NCBI RefSeq assembly: GCF_026891035.1
Contig: NZ_JAPTGG010000010.1
Span: forward strand, 1-64,000
From: Dasania phycosphaerae
GTDB taxonomy: Bacteria > Pseudomonadota > Gammaproteobacteria > Pseudomonadales > Dasaniaceae
DNA length: 64,000 nt
Direction of reading: 5' to 3'
The position numbers were made by a program, and so were the translations under genes. This document shows, piece by piece, positions 7,496 to 15,875 of the stretch. Each line of letters begins with the position of its first letter. The first letter of the stretch is position 1. The notes under the pieces are model-generated. The model made no database searches and had not been told where the DNA came from. It saw nothing but the letters and a program-made list of their open reading frames with translations.

Positions 7496-7900
7496 ATGAG
7501 TAATACCGCATCTAGCATTTCCTGTGACACGGATTTTGGCGCCCATGAGTTTGACTTAGTGATGGACATAATACGGGATTATTTTGATGGCCTGCACTTT
7601 GGCGATGTCGCCAAGCTGGAAGCCATCTTCCATCCGGATGCATTTCTAAAAGCCCCTGGCTTACGGTGCAGCCTTAAGCAGTGGCTAGATGCGGTTGCTA
7701 ACCGGCCGGTACCCGCCCAACAGGGCAAGCCCTATGACTACCAATTATTGGCTATAGAAATCATCAAAGATCAGGCCATGGTGAAACTGCAGTGCCCGTT
7801 ATTTGATCACGCCTATGTAGACTTTCTGGGCCTGCTAAAAGAAAACGGGCGCTGGCTAATCGTCAATAAAATGTATAGCGATATGCAGGACAGCAATTGA
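7496..7900 (+). CDS. NTF2-like / putative lumazine-binding family protein
   Basis: The 134-residue product has the SnoaL/NTF2-like fold signature of the Lumazine_bd_2 family: an early helix with IRDYFDGLHFGDVAKLEAIFHPDAFL, then strands ending in a VDFLGLLKENGRWLIVNKMY segment. Such proteins form small-molecule-binding cones, and many are not enzymes. No function can be assigned. The start at the ATG at 7496 is supported by GGAG at 7486-7489; a second in-frame ATG at 7490 is too close. The stop overlaps the next start (TGATG), so translation is probably coupled to the DsbA-like gene. Confidence 0.75.
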   Translation: MSNTASSISCDTDFGAHEFDLVMDIIRDYFDGLHFGDVAKLEAIFHPDAFLKAPGLRCSLKQWLDAVANRPVPAQQGKPYDYQLLAIEIIKDQAMVKLQCPLFDHAYVDFLGLLKENGRWLIVNKMYSDMQDSN

Positions 7901-8544
7901 TGAGCGCAATAAAGATAGAGGTAATACACGATATTGTTTGCTCTTGGTGCCCCATAGGCTATGCCAACCTGCAGCGGGCGCTACGCAAGCTGGCGATTAC
8001 GGCCGACATCTATTTTTTGCCCTATGAATTGAATCCCGACATGGGCGCTATGGGCGAGGAGATAGACGCTCACCTAGAGCGGCGCTACCAATGGAATGAG
8101 CTGACGCGACAGCGCTATCGCAACCATTTGTTAACGGCGGCTAAACTGGCCGGCGTTTGCATAGATTTTACTAAGCGCAGCCATTACTACAACAGTAACA
8201 AGGCGCACTATTTGCTGCACTGGTGTGAAAGCCACAGCAAACAACAAGCCATGAATGAGTTGCTAATTGACGCCTATTTTAAGCACGGCTTGGATATTAG
8301 TAACACGCAAGTCTTGTTGGATTTGGCTGAGTCATTGGACTTGGATAGACCACAGGCGGAGCAGGCACTGAGCTCAAATGAAATACAGCAACAACTGCTG
8401 ATTAAAAAGCAGCGCGTACAGCAATTTGAATTAAGCAGCGTGCCGGCTTTTATTTTTAATGAGCACAGCTTAGTCAGCGGTTCAAATTCGGCGGACTATT
8501 TTGAACAAACCATCTTAGACCTAACAACAAACAACACAATCTAA
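7900..8544 (+). CDS. DsbA-family (FrnE-like) thiol oxidoreductase
   Basis: The 214-residue product has a thioredoxin fold with an inserted helical domain. The N-terminal redox motif is Cys14-Ser-Trp-Cys17, a CxxC motif, instead of the usual CPWC of FrnE proteins. The cis-Pro loop appears as SSVPAFIF near residue 185. No signal peptide is present, so it is cytoplasmic like FrnE/2-hydroxychromene isomerase relatives. The ATG at 7900 overlaps the preceding stop. Its place beside a GST and a tautomerase suggests a role in thiol chemistry or oxidative detoxification, which is inference. Confidence 0.82.
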   Translation: MSAIKIEVIHDIVCSWCPIGYANLQRALRKLAITADIYFLPYELNPDMGAMGEEIDAHLERRYQWNELTRQRYRNHLLTAAKLAGVCIDFTKRSHYYNSNKAHYLLHWCESHSKQQAMNELLIDAYFKHGLDISNTQVLLDLAESLDLDRPQAEQALSSNEIQQQLLIKKQRVQQFELSSVPAFIFNEHSLVSGSNSADYFEQTILDLTTNNTI

Positions 8545-8564
8545 ACCCTTAAGCGAGAAAAACG

Positions 8565-8765
8565 ATGCCCTACGTCAATATAAAAATTACCGATGAAAAC
8601 GTCACCAAAGAACAAAAGCAAGCCCTTATAGCAGGCACTACTCAGTTGTTAGTCGATGTGCTTAATAAGAACCCGGCAACCACCTTTGTGCTTATCGATG
8701 AAGTGAACACCGATAACTGGGGCATAGGCTACGACCAAGTTACCGCCTTACGAAAAAACAAATAG
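8565..8765 (+). CDS. Tautomerase family protein (4-oxalocrotonate tautomerase-like)
   Basis: This 66-residue protein begins MPYVNIKIT, giving the catalytic N-terminal proline after methionine removal. It has the VLIDEVNTDNWGIG segment typical of the small tautomerases. Counting from Pro1, position 11 is Asn and position 39 is Thr, so the two arginines used by classical 4-oxalocrotonate tautomerase are absent. The substrate probably differs from 4-oxalocrotonate. It is the fourth gene of the GST-led operon and lies 20 bp after the DsbA-like gene. Confidence 0.85.
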   Translation: MPYVNIKITDENVTKEQKQALIAGTTQLLVDVLNKNPATTFVLIDEVNTDNWGIGYDQVTALRKNK

Positions 8766-8775
8766 GCGTCACACC

Positions 8776-9225
8776 ATGAAAGCTTGGCTATTATTGCCTT
8801 GCATGGCGATTTGTGCAGGCGCACTCATCCCCGTGCAAGCTGCCGCAAACGCAAGCCTCAGCAAATCCATAGGTAGCGTTGTGTACTCAGCATTATTGTT
8901 GTTTGTAGTTGGCTTGCTGTTTATTAGCAGTTATGTGCTGATTAACCGAGTGCCCATGCCCAGCATCGCGGACTTTGCCAAGGCTCCTGCTTATAGTTAT
9001 ATAGGCGGTTTAATTGTAGCCAGCTACGTACTATCTATTACCTACCTCGCCCCGCGTATGGGCGTAGGTAATGCCATTTGTTTTATTGTCACTGGCCAGA
9101 TTGTTATCGCGGTACTGATAGATCATTTTGGCGCACTAGGTACGCCAGTCACTGCCATCGATTTTCGCCGCAGCGCAGGGGTGATATTAATGATTACGGG
9201 CTTATTTTTAGCCCGTAGCGTCTGA
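8776..9225 (+). CDS. DMT-superfamily YdcZ-like (DUF606) membrane protein
   Basis: The 149-residue product has about five hydrophobic helices with the DUF606/YdcZ pattern: an ALIPVQAAANASLSKSIGS start, a YIGGLIVASYVLS middle and a final RRSAGVILMITGLFLAR. Members are half-size drug/metabolite transporters that dimerise. The cargo is unknown. It ends the GST-led operon and starts 10 bp after the tautomerase stop, so it may export a product or toxicant handled by the upstream enzymes. No clear terminator follows within the 86-bp gap. Confidence 0.82.
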   Translation: MKAWLLLPCMAICAGALIPVQAAANASLSKSIGSVVYSALLLFVVGLLFISSYVLINRVPMPSIADFAKAPAYSYIGGLIVASYVLSITYLAPRMGVGNAICFIVTGQIVIAVLIDHFGALGTPVTAIDFRRSAGVILMITGLFLARSV

Positions 9226-9311
9226 ACTATAGGCTGTTAAAATATTTCATTAAACGTATCAACATTAATTATCCTACTCAATCATCACAACCACCTGAGC
9301 AATATATTGCC

Positions 9312-11270
9312 TTAAACTTTATAAGACTGCGTTAATTGCACAAAGGCATTGCTAATACCCAGCAAGTCTTCACTAACATTAAGCGCTTGTTCACTTTTAT
9401 GGCTGGCTACTTGTGATTTTTCTGCCACCAGCTCTATGCCACGACTCACATCACTAACTGCCTGCGCCTGCTGCTCGGCCTGTACAACTATAGAGGCCAT
9501 CAGGCCATTAATATCCTCCACCTTAGCCATTAGAGATTGATATGCCTGACCTGCATCCTGAGAAATTTTTGCAGTATCCTCACTACCCGTTAACTGCCGC
9601 TGCATCACTTCACTTAAATCAACGGTGGATTGTGACACCTGCGCAATCAATCGCTGGATCTCATGGGTGGCCTCATTGGTTTTACCCGCCAGGTTTCTCA
9701 CTTCATCGGCGACTACCGAAAAACCCCGGCCCTGTTCACCTGCTCTAGCGGCTTCTATAGCCGCGTTTAAAGCCAATAAATTTGTTTGCTCGGCAATGCT
9801 TTGTATCACCTCCACAAAGCCGTTAATGCTCTGGCTGTGAGCCTGCAAAGCCGTTAGCGCTTGATCACTTTGTTTTAACCCTAAGTGCAATGCCTCTATA
9901 TGTTGTAAAGATAGAGTAATTTTTTGCTGGCCATCCAATACAATGTCACTGGCTTGCTGAGTAACCGCAGAGATGCTGACGGTTTGCTCGGCCACATGCT
10001 GCACAGACTTAGCCACCTCACTAACCAGCACCTCGGCCTGCTGGGTTTGCTGACGCTGTTCGGCACTAAACTGACAAATCGCCCCGGCACTGGCAGTCAC
10101 TTTTTGGCTAGCCTGCTGTATTTCATGACTGCGCTCGCTAATATCGCCCACCAAACTATTTAATGTTTGCTGTAACAACTGATAGGAACGCAATAAACCC
10201 GCCAGCTCTTTAATGCGGCTGCTATTAATTTTACGAGGGCGGAAGTCACCCTGCGCCAATGCCGCAATGTCTTTATTAACGGCACTCATCAAACCGGCCA
10301 GCCAATGCTGAAAAATAAACACCAGTAAAGCCAGTACTATCATCGCCACGCTCACTAGCAGCATCACTGTGTGCACTTGGCGCTCTATGCTATTGCGCTG
10401 AGTCAATACCATAGTCTCTAAAGTAGCGAGCTGCTGTTGTAAGACTGCCAACTGCTGCTTGACACTATCGCGCGCCTGCTGCGCCGCTGTTAACAATTTT
10501 TGGCTGCGCTGCAGCTCCTGCGGGTAACGTTTAAGCAAGCTGTGCAGCTCCTGTTTGAGCAGATCACCCTGCTCTTCTGCGGGCTGGGCGTTATCATCAT
10601 CCCCCCACAGCAGCGCCTCCATCTCATCACTGCTATCTTCTACATATATTGCCAAGCTAGGCAACAAGCTCAGCTGCTGCTGTAAATCTAAGAGCCGCTT
10701 TAACTGCGAGCTAATATTGTCAGCTAGGCCTGACTCTAAATTAAATAACTTAACCCGATAATAACTTAAGCCAGCCACATCACGACTCAAACGTCCCAGC
10801 AACTCCAAATACTCTGCCCTATCTGTGTCTGCCTGCGCCTGCGCGGCATAATCTGCTAGCGAACTCAGCGTAGCCAGCATACTGGATTCAGCCTGTTCCA
10901 AAATCACGGCCTCATTACCCGATAACTTACCTACCGCTCTTAAATCCGTAGACAGCCGCTGCTGTAATTGCCTAGCAATGGGGAGCAGCTCGGCACGCAG
11001 ATTTTTATTTAGGGCGGGTAAATCATGCTGGATAAGGCTATCAACCAGTGACTCGGCTTGCGACAATTGCAAACTATCACCACTAAGCAAATAGCCTTCT
11101 ATGGCAGTAAAAATATCCTTATTCACCTTGCTACTAAGCTGGTAATAACGCTCGGTAGCCGTTGCCGTTAGACTCAATTGCTGCAAGCCCCAAACAACGG
11201 TAATCGCTAAACTTATGGTTAGCAGTATTAAAGCACCAACCAGTAAAAAATTTATATGACGGATTTTCAC
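9312..11270 (-). CDS. Methyl-accepting chemotaxis protein
   Basis: This transmembrane chemoreceptor feeds CheA/CheW. Residues follow the usual order: TM1 (about 8-28), a long helical periplasmic sensor (about 30-300, with several coiled-coil stretches), TM2 (VMLLVSVAMIVLALLVFIF), HAMP, and a cytoplasmic hairpin with the highly conserved tip EQTNLLALNAAIEAARAGEQ followed by GRGFSVVADEVRNLAGKT. The open frame extends to a TTG at 11279, but AAGG abuts it; the GTG at 11270, nine bases from that site, is the better start (652 residues). I see no C-terminal CheR-tethering pentapeptide. No che genes are nearby, so this is an orphan receptor. Confidence 0.92.
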   Translation of the reverse strand: MKIRHINFLLVGALILLTISLAITVVWGLQQLSLTATATERYYQLSSKVNKDIFTAIEGYLLSGDSLQLSQAESLVDSLIQHDLPALNKNLRAELLPIARQLQQRLSTDLRAVGKLSGNEAVILEQAESSMLATLSSLADYAAQAQADTDRAEYLELLGRLSRDVAGLSYYRVKLFNLESGLADNISSQLKRLLDLQQQLSLLPSLAIYVEDSSDEMEALLWGDDDNAQPAEEQGDLLKQELHSLLKRYPQELQRSQKLLTAAQQARDSVKQQLAVLQQQLATLETMVLTQRNSIERQVHTVMLLVSVAMIVLALLVFIFQHWLAGLMSAVNKDIAALAQGDFRPRKINSSRIKELAGLLRSYQLLQQTLNSLVGDISERSHEIQQASQKVTASAGAICQFSAEQRQQTQQAEVLVSEVAKSVQHVAEQTVSISAVTQQASDIVLDGQQKITLSLQHIEALHLGLKQSDQALTALQAHSQSINGFVEVIQSIAEQTNLLALNAAIEAARAGEQGRGFSVVADEVRNLAGKTNEATHEIQRLIAQVSQSTVDLSEVMQRQLTGSEDTAKISQDAGQAYQSLMAKVEDINGLMASIVVQAEQQAQAVSDVSRGIELVAEKSQVASHKSEQALNVSEDLLGISNAFVQLTQSYKV

Positions 11271-11371
11271 TGCACTCAACCTTAACTTCGTAGGAGTATC
11301 AGCACAGTAAATTAATACAATTTTATGACAGGGAAGTTACAAGCAAATGTTCAAGCCCAACACCTGGGCAC

Positions 11372-11400
11372 AAAAAAGGCCGCATAAGTTATGCGGCCTT
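11372..11400 (-). terminator. Rho-independent terminator of the desaturase gene
   Basis: An AAGGCCGCATA/TATGCGGCCTT perfect 11-bp stem is followed on the minus strand by a T run (A run at 11372-11377 on plus). It lies 23 bp after the desaturase stop codon. Confidence 0.88.
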
Positions 11401-11422
11401 GTTAAACAATTACAGCTGATTG

Positions 11423-12445
11423 CTAGCTGCTGGGATCGGCGGTATAGCGGTTGGCATTAATAAAAGTTTTTAAATCATTAAAACGCACGCCGTTTTCCTT
11501 CATCACCTTATGTGCCACCTTGGCCACCATTTGCCGTATATAAAAAGGCTGCCCCACCACAAAGTGGTGTATGCCATGGGTGCTGCCAAAATTAAAACAA
11601 AACAGGTGGAAGGGAAACATAAACCAACCCTTTAGCACCTGGGTTTGTTGCAAGATATTGTCTACTCCACCGTAATAATGCATATGTGAGGTAACAAAAT
11701 TCAAACAGCCAGAGCGTAAAAAATTAGGCGCGATTAGCACCACCACTAAAAAGTTTAAACCGGCAACTATACTAAGCAACCACTCTGGGTAGGCCAGCTC
11801 GGCGCCCCATAAAAAATCTACCCCGTGAAACACTAAAAAAGCATACCAGGCGGTAAAATACAGCACGGCTATGGGAAAGGCAGAGGACAGCATTTTCTCT
11901 ACATCAAACTCATCCACTTCTTTAGCCAATATTTTGCGGCGCACTAACATACCCAGTAAGCCGTCAAACATCACCAAATAGCGCAGCAGAAAATTACCTA
12001 TACCGTTGCCTACTAGGCGCTCTTCTAAGTCCTGCTGGGTACCCGAAGTCTTATGATGTAAAAAGTGCAGCTTACGCCTGTACCAAGGGTTGATGGTGTT
12101 GGGGCGCATAATCCACACTACCCACATCATCAGGTTATGCATAAAGGCGTTTTTCTTGAAATATTGTCGGTGTATCAGGTCGTGCTCTAACTCATGGGAT
12201 AGGGAGGCAAAGATCGCCGCCAGCACTATCGCAGCCCAAACAGGTATAGCCTCGTAATAATACAGCGCTGCCGAGCCCAGCATACCCGCCAAGGAGAACA
12301 GCATAATGGCTAGGCCTATCAAGTCCTGATACTTTAAAAAGGTATATTTGGCACGCAAACGGGCCTCTTCGGCACGTATGGTCGTGACTATGCGCTGAAC
12401 ACGCTCTTCAACATGCAGCGACTGTAGGGAATCTGACAGCTTCAT
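11423..12445 (-). CDS. Membrane fatty acid desaturase family protein
   Basis: The 340-residue integral membrane protein has the di-iron histidine boxes of the desaturase/hydroxylase superfamily: HELEHDLIH (about residue 85), HFLHH (about 128) and HGIHH (about 290). Hydrophobic helices pair around these boxes. It probably desaturates or hydroxylates a fatty acyl or alkane-like chain using O2; substrate and regiochemistry cannot be told. It stands alone, with its own terminator and a 170-bp gap from ilvH, so it is probably monocistronic. The fit to a cold-adapted marine lifestyle is inference. Confidence 0.87.
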   Translation of the reverse strand: MKLSDSLQSLHVEERVQRIVTTIRAEEARLRAKYTFLKYQDLIGLAIMLFSLAGMLGSAALYYYEAIPVWAAIVLAAIFASLSHELEHDLIHRQYFKKNAFMHNLMMWVVWIMRPNTINPWYRRKLHFLHHKTSGTQQDLEERLVGNGIGNFLLRYLVMFDGLLGMLVRRKILAKEVDEFDVEKMLSSAFPIAVLYFTAWYAFLVFHGVDFLWGAELAYPEWLLSIVAGLNFLVVVLIAPNFLRSGCLNFVTSHMHYYGGVDNILQQTQVLKGWFMFPFHLFCFNFGSTHGIHHFVVGQPFYIRQMVAKVAHKVMKENGVRFNDLKTFINANRYTADPSS

Positions 12446-12563
12446 AAAATAATTATAGCTCTGGTAAAACTAATGGAGGTACGCTAAAGCCCGCCATGGT
12501 AGCAAAAAAGCGCTGGGGTTTATATCGCTATCGCCCCCCTCCTAAACAGGCTTATCCTAACAC

Positions 12564-12590
12564 AAAAAAAAGGGGCTGCTCACGCCCCCC
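12564..12590 (-). terminator. Rho-independent terminator of ilvIH
   Basis: On the minus strand GGGGC-N7-GCCCC (12588-12572) is followed by eight T residues. It lies 28 bp after the ilvH stop codon and closes the ilvIH operon. Confidence 0.85.
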
Positions 12591-12615
12591 CTTTTATGCC
12601 CTAAACCTATAGATA

Positions 12616-13107
12616 TTATAACGTTAAGGCCTTATCACCACGGGCTATACCCGAAACACCGCTGCGTACCACTTCTATAATAGTGGCCTCGCCTAGGGCT
12701 TCGATAAAGGCATCCAGCTTATCGGCTGTGCCTAGTATCTGTATGGTATACAGGGTAGAGCCCACATCAACAATCTGGCCGCGGAAGATGTCGGTGGTGC
12801 GCTTGATTTCAGCACGCTGAGCGCCGGTGGCCTTGACCTTGATTAACATCAGCTCGCGCTCTACATGGGAGCCCTCGCTGAGGTCTACCAGCTTCACCAC
12901 ATCAATTAAGCGGTTTAGATGCTTAATGATTTGCTCGATTTTGCTGTCATCCCCTATGGTGGTAAGGGTTAGACGCGATAACGTGGGATCCTCTGTGGGG
13001 GCCACGTTTAGGGTTTCTATGTTATAGGCGCGTTGCGAAAATAGGCCTACAACACGGCTTAGCGCGCCAGGCTCGTTTTCTAACAAAACGGAAATAATAT
13101 GTCTCAT
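12616..13107 (-). CDS. ilvH: Acetolactate synthase, small regulatory subunit
   Basis: IlvH is the ACT-domain subunit that binds valine and activates/feedback-inhibits IlvI. At 163 residues it has the typical length, starting MRHIISVLLENEPGALSRVVGLF (ACT domain) and continuing with ELMLIKVKA and the C-terminal IVDVGSTLYTIQILGTADKLDAF domain. The open frame extends 9 codons upstream, but the ATG at 13107 matches the family start and overlaps the ilvI stop by one base (TAATG), indicating translational coupling. A terminator follows. Confidence 0.95.
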   Translation of the reverse strand: MRHIISVLLENEPGALSRVVGLFSQRAYNIETLNVAPTEDPTLSRLTLTTIGDDSKIEQIIKHLNRLIDVVKLVDLSEGSHVERELMLIKVKATGAQRAEIKRTTDIFRGQIVDVGSTLYTIQILGTADKLDAFIEALGEATIIEVVRSGVSGIARGDKALTL

Positions 13108-14855
13108 TAACTTCTCTCCCCCTTGCTTAACCACATATCGCGCATAGAGCCATTAGGGGCTATTTGCATGGGGTATACATGCTCGTGGCGGTCTACATAA
13201 ATATCCATAAATACTAAGCGGTCTTTTAAGCTAAAGGCCTCTTTCATGGCGTCGTCTAGGTCTGATAATTTATCCACCTTCATGCCTACATGGCCGTAGG
13301 CTTCAGCCAGCTTGATAAAATCAGGCAGTGAATCTTCGTACACGCTTTGTGAATAGCGGCTGCTGTACTGCATATCCTGCCACTGCTTAACCATGCCTAA
13401 ATAGCCATTATTAAGGTTGATAATTTTTACCGGCAAGTTGTACTGGGTACAGGTAGACAGCTCTTGTATATTCATCTGTATGCTGCCTTCACCGGTTACA
13501 CAGGCCACATCGGCCTCTGGGTGAGCTAGCTTCACCCCCATGGCGGCAGGCAGGCCAAAGCCCATAGTGCCCAAGCCACCAGAGTTGATCCAACGGCGCG
13601 GCTTGTTAAAACGGTAATACTGAGCGGCAAACATCTGGTGCTGCCCTACATCAGAGGTCACAAACGCCTCGCCATTAGTGGTTTGGTATAGCGATTCAAT
13701 AACCTGCTGCGGCTTGATTAAGCCCGTAGTGGTGTCGTAGCGAGGTGCCGTCCACAAACCGTGGGCATCACGCCATTCGTTGATTTGTTTCCACCAAGCC
13801 TCAATAGCGCCGTGATCCAAGCTCACCTCACCATTGCTGTTGTACTCTTTTACCTGCGCCAACATGTCTTTAAGCACCACATCTACCGGCCCCACTATGG
13901 GTATATCCGCCATAATGGTTTTGGAGATAGCCGCCGGATCTATATCTATGTGGATAATCTTGGCGGTAGGGCAGAACTTAGAGATGGTATTAGTTACCCG
14001 GTCATCAAAACGGGCACCCGCCGCTAAAATCACATCGCTGTGATGCATGGCCGTGTTGGCCTCATAAGTGCCGTGCATACCCAACATACCCACATACTGT
14101 GGGTCGTCAGCAGGAAAGCCGCCCAAGCCCATAAGGGTATTGGTAACCGGCACATTTAAAGCGCGAGCCAAGGCCGTGAGGTAGTCACTGGCATTACCCT
14201 GGATTACACCACCACCGGAATAGATAATCGGGCGCTTACCCGACATCAATAACTTCACGGCCTTTTTAATCTGGCCAGAGTGGCCTTTGACCGTAGGGGT
14301 GTAAGAGCGCAGCTTAATTTTATCGGGGTAGTGATACTCAAACTTCTCAGCGGGGTTGGTGATGTCTTTAGGGATATCAATAACCACAGGACCGGGCCTA
14401 CCAGTAGAGGCTAAATAGAACGCCTTTTTAATAGTCTCGGGTATATCACTGGCCTTACGCACCAAAAAGCTGTGTTTAACTATGGGGCGCGACACACCTA
14501 TCATGTCGGTTTCCTGAAAGGCATCCTCACCAATTTTATCGGAGGGCACCTGACCAGAAATCACCACCATGGGTATAGAATCCATATAAGCAGTGGCTAT
14601 GCCAGTAATCGCGTTAGTAGCACCGGGGCCAGAGGTCACCAATACCACGCCGGTTTTGCCGGTGGCGCGGGTATAGCCATCGGCCGCATGGGTAGCTGCC
14701 TGCTCGTGACGCACTAAGATATGCGGCACTTTTGATGTTTGAAACAGGGCATCATATATATGCAGCACAGAGCCGCCGGGATAGCCGAATATAAACTCAA
14801 CGCCTTCGTCTTGCAGGGCGCGTGCGACCATTTCGCCGCCTGATAACATCTCCAC
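13107..14855 (-). CDS. ilvI: Acetolactate synthase, large catalytic subunit
   Basis: This thiamine-diphosphate enzyme condenses pyruvate with pyruvate or 2-ketobutyrate to start valine, leucine and isoleucine synthesis. The 582-residue product has the ThDP glutamate (Glu51 in RHEQAATHAADGY), FAD-domain segments (GLGGFPADDPQYVGMLGMHG) and the ThDP/Mg2+ motif as GEGSIQMNIQEL; here the usual Asp of GDG is Glu, a variant I recall in Pseudomonas-type enzymes. The C-terminal HVYPMQIAPNGSMRDMWLSK is typical. The start is GTG at 14855, with GAGG eight bases upstream. It is preceded by a leader of about 290 nt and coupled to ilvH. Confidence 0.96.
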   Translation of the reverse strand: MEMLSGGEMVARALQDEGVEFIFGYPGGSVLHIYDALFQTSKVPHILVRHEQAATHAADGYTRATGKTGVVLVTSGPGATNAITGIATAYMDSIPMVVISGQVPSDKIGEDAFQETDMIGVSRPIVKHSFLVRKASDIPETIKKAFYLASTGRPGPVVIDIPKDITNPAEKFEYHYPDKIKLRSYTPTVKGHSGQIKKAVKLLMSGKRPIIYSGGGVIQGNASDYLTALARALNVPVTNTLMGLGGFPADDPQYVGMLGMHGTYEANTAMHHSDVILAAGARFDDRVTNTISKFCPTAKIIHIDIDPAAISKTIMADIPIVGPVDVVLKDMLAQVKEYNSNGEVSLDHGAIEAWWKQINEWRDAHGLWTAPRYDTTTGLIKPQQVIESLYQTTNGEAFVTSDVGQHQMFAAQYYRFNKPRRWINSGGLGTMGFGLPAAMGVKLAHPEADVACVTGEGSIQMNIQELSTCTQYNLPVKIINLNNGYLGMVKQWQDMQYSSRYSQSVYEDSLPDFIKLAEAYGHVGMKVDKLSDLDDAMKEAFSLKDRLVFMDIYVDRHEHVYPMQIAPNGSMRDMWLSKGERS

Positions 14856-15182
14856 GGAGTTTTCCTCGTGTAATAATTAAAAAACCATGAGAGTGCACTG
14901 CGGCAGATAAGCACGAGGTTTAGCAAAAACCATCAATACTTACAAAGGCTGGCGCAAACTCACAACCAGGGTGTCTCCCTACTGGGAGCACACCGTACAA
15001 GGTTTGGCTAGCACTGCTGGCTAACGCAACCCTGCAACACGGCTATGTGCTTGCAGAATTTAGGGAGCGTCCCGCTGTCGAGGCCGGTAAGCAACGACAC
15101 GACGCAAATACCGCCACCGGTAAGTGAACGATATTAGCTAATTTTCAGCGCTCAATTTTGCAGCATAGCCAGCTAAAGTCAA
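14856..15182 (-). promoter_or_regulatory. ilvIH promoter and long structured leader
   Basis: There is no gene on either strand for 500 bp (14856-15355). On the minus strand TTGACT (15182-15177) and CAAAAT (15160-15155), spacer 16, form a weak promoter. The leader that follows, about 290 nt, can fold into several hairpins: CCGGT...ACCGG, GGGA-CGC-TCCC and CTCCC-AGTA-GGGAG. It then contains an 18-codon open frame (14933-14877, MVFAKPRAYLPQCTLMVF) that ends 21 bp before the ilvI start. That peptide is not enriched in Ile/Leu/Val, so classical attenuation is not clearly supported. The remainder, 15183-15355, looks like the divergent promoter region of the DUF4124 gene. Confidence 0.4.
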
Positions 15183-15355
15183 CATACAGCCCTTAAAAAA
15201 GCAGTAATCTGCACGTTTTTTATCGTTACACAAAGAAATTTAATCGGAATATGCTCAAACTCTATAAAAAAGGCTATGATTTGTCATAATCAATTAAGCA
15301 TTATCGCTACGGCTTTAATAGATACACCCCTAAATGGAATGGATAGGCTCTAACA

Positions 15356-15802
15356 ATGAATAACAAAATACTACACCTAATCTCATTACTGGCTATTACG
15401 ATGAGCTTTAGCGCCACCTTGTGGGCCGAGCCTTCCGGTTATTACCGCTGGAAGGATAGCGAAGGTAACTTAAAGCTTTCTGACCGCCCTCCTGAGGCAG
15501 GCATTAAAGCCGAGTTTATAGAAACACCTGGCTCCAAAAAAAGCCGCGGCAGCAACCCACCGGTAGCCAGCAGCGAGCAAGAGGCAGCCGCCACCCAGCC
15601 GGAAGAGCCTTTAAAAATGGAAATACTGCCGCCCAAAGATCCCGAACGCTGCAAGCAAGCGCAGGCCAATATGCAAGCCTTTAACAATGCAGCCCGCATA
15701 CGCATCACCGATCCAGATGGCACCCAACGCCTAATTACCGAAGAAGAAAAACAAGTACAGGTTGAGCGCGCCAAAAAAGCCATACGCGAAAACTGCGAGT
15801 AA
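15356..15802 (+). CDS. DUF4124 domain-containing secreted protein
   Basis: The 148-residue product has an N-terminal signal peptide (residues 1-24, ending LWA-EPS), then the DUF4124 signature YYRWKDSEGNLKLSDRPP (about 29-46), a Pro/Glu/Ala-rich linker and a helical C-terminal part containing two cysteines (PERCKQA and the final RENCE). It is presumably periplasmic. The family has no established function. A second, otherwise different DUF4124 protein lies at 50418-50873. The gene is monocistronic with a strong terminator just after it, and divergent from ilvI. Confidence 0.85.
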   Translation: MNNKILHLISLLAITMSFSATLWAEPSGYYRWKDSEGNLKLSDRPPEAGIKAEFIETPGSKKSRGSNPPVASSEQEAAATQPEEPLKMEILPPKDPERCKQAQANMQAFNNAARIRITDPDGTQRLITEEEKQVQVERAKKAIRENCE

Positions 15803-15829
15803 ACTTCGCTAACAATATCTGTAGATAGC

Positions 15830-15862
15830 AAAACGGCATGCCTAGGCATGCCGTTTTTTTAT
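15830..15862. terminator. Bidirectional terminator between the DUF4124 gene and clpB
   Basis: A near-perfect palindrome with arms AAAACGGCATGCC and GGCATGCCGTTTT has a T run on the right and an A run on the left. It serves the converging DUF4124 gene and clpB. Confidence 0.88.
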
Positions 15863-15875
15863 TACCTCTTTTATT

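Noticed and set aside
14714..14926. 70-codon minus-strand frame starting MLNLVLICRSAL, as a possible ilv leader peptide
   Set aside because: It has no stop before ilvI and runs far into it in another frame, and starts with TTG without an RBS; the Leu/Val/Ile start is probably chance.
15442..15849. 135-codon antisense frame over the DUF4124 gene
   Set aside because: Complement of a real secreted-protein gene; the plus-strand frame has signal peptide, family motif and terminator.
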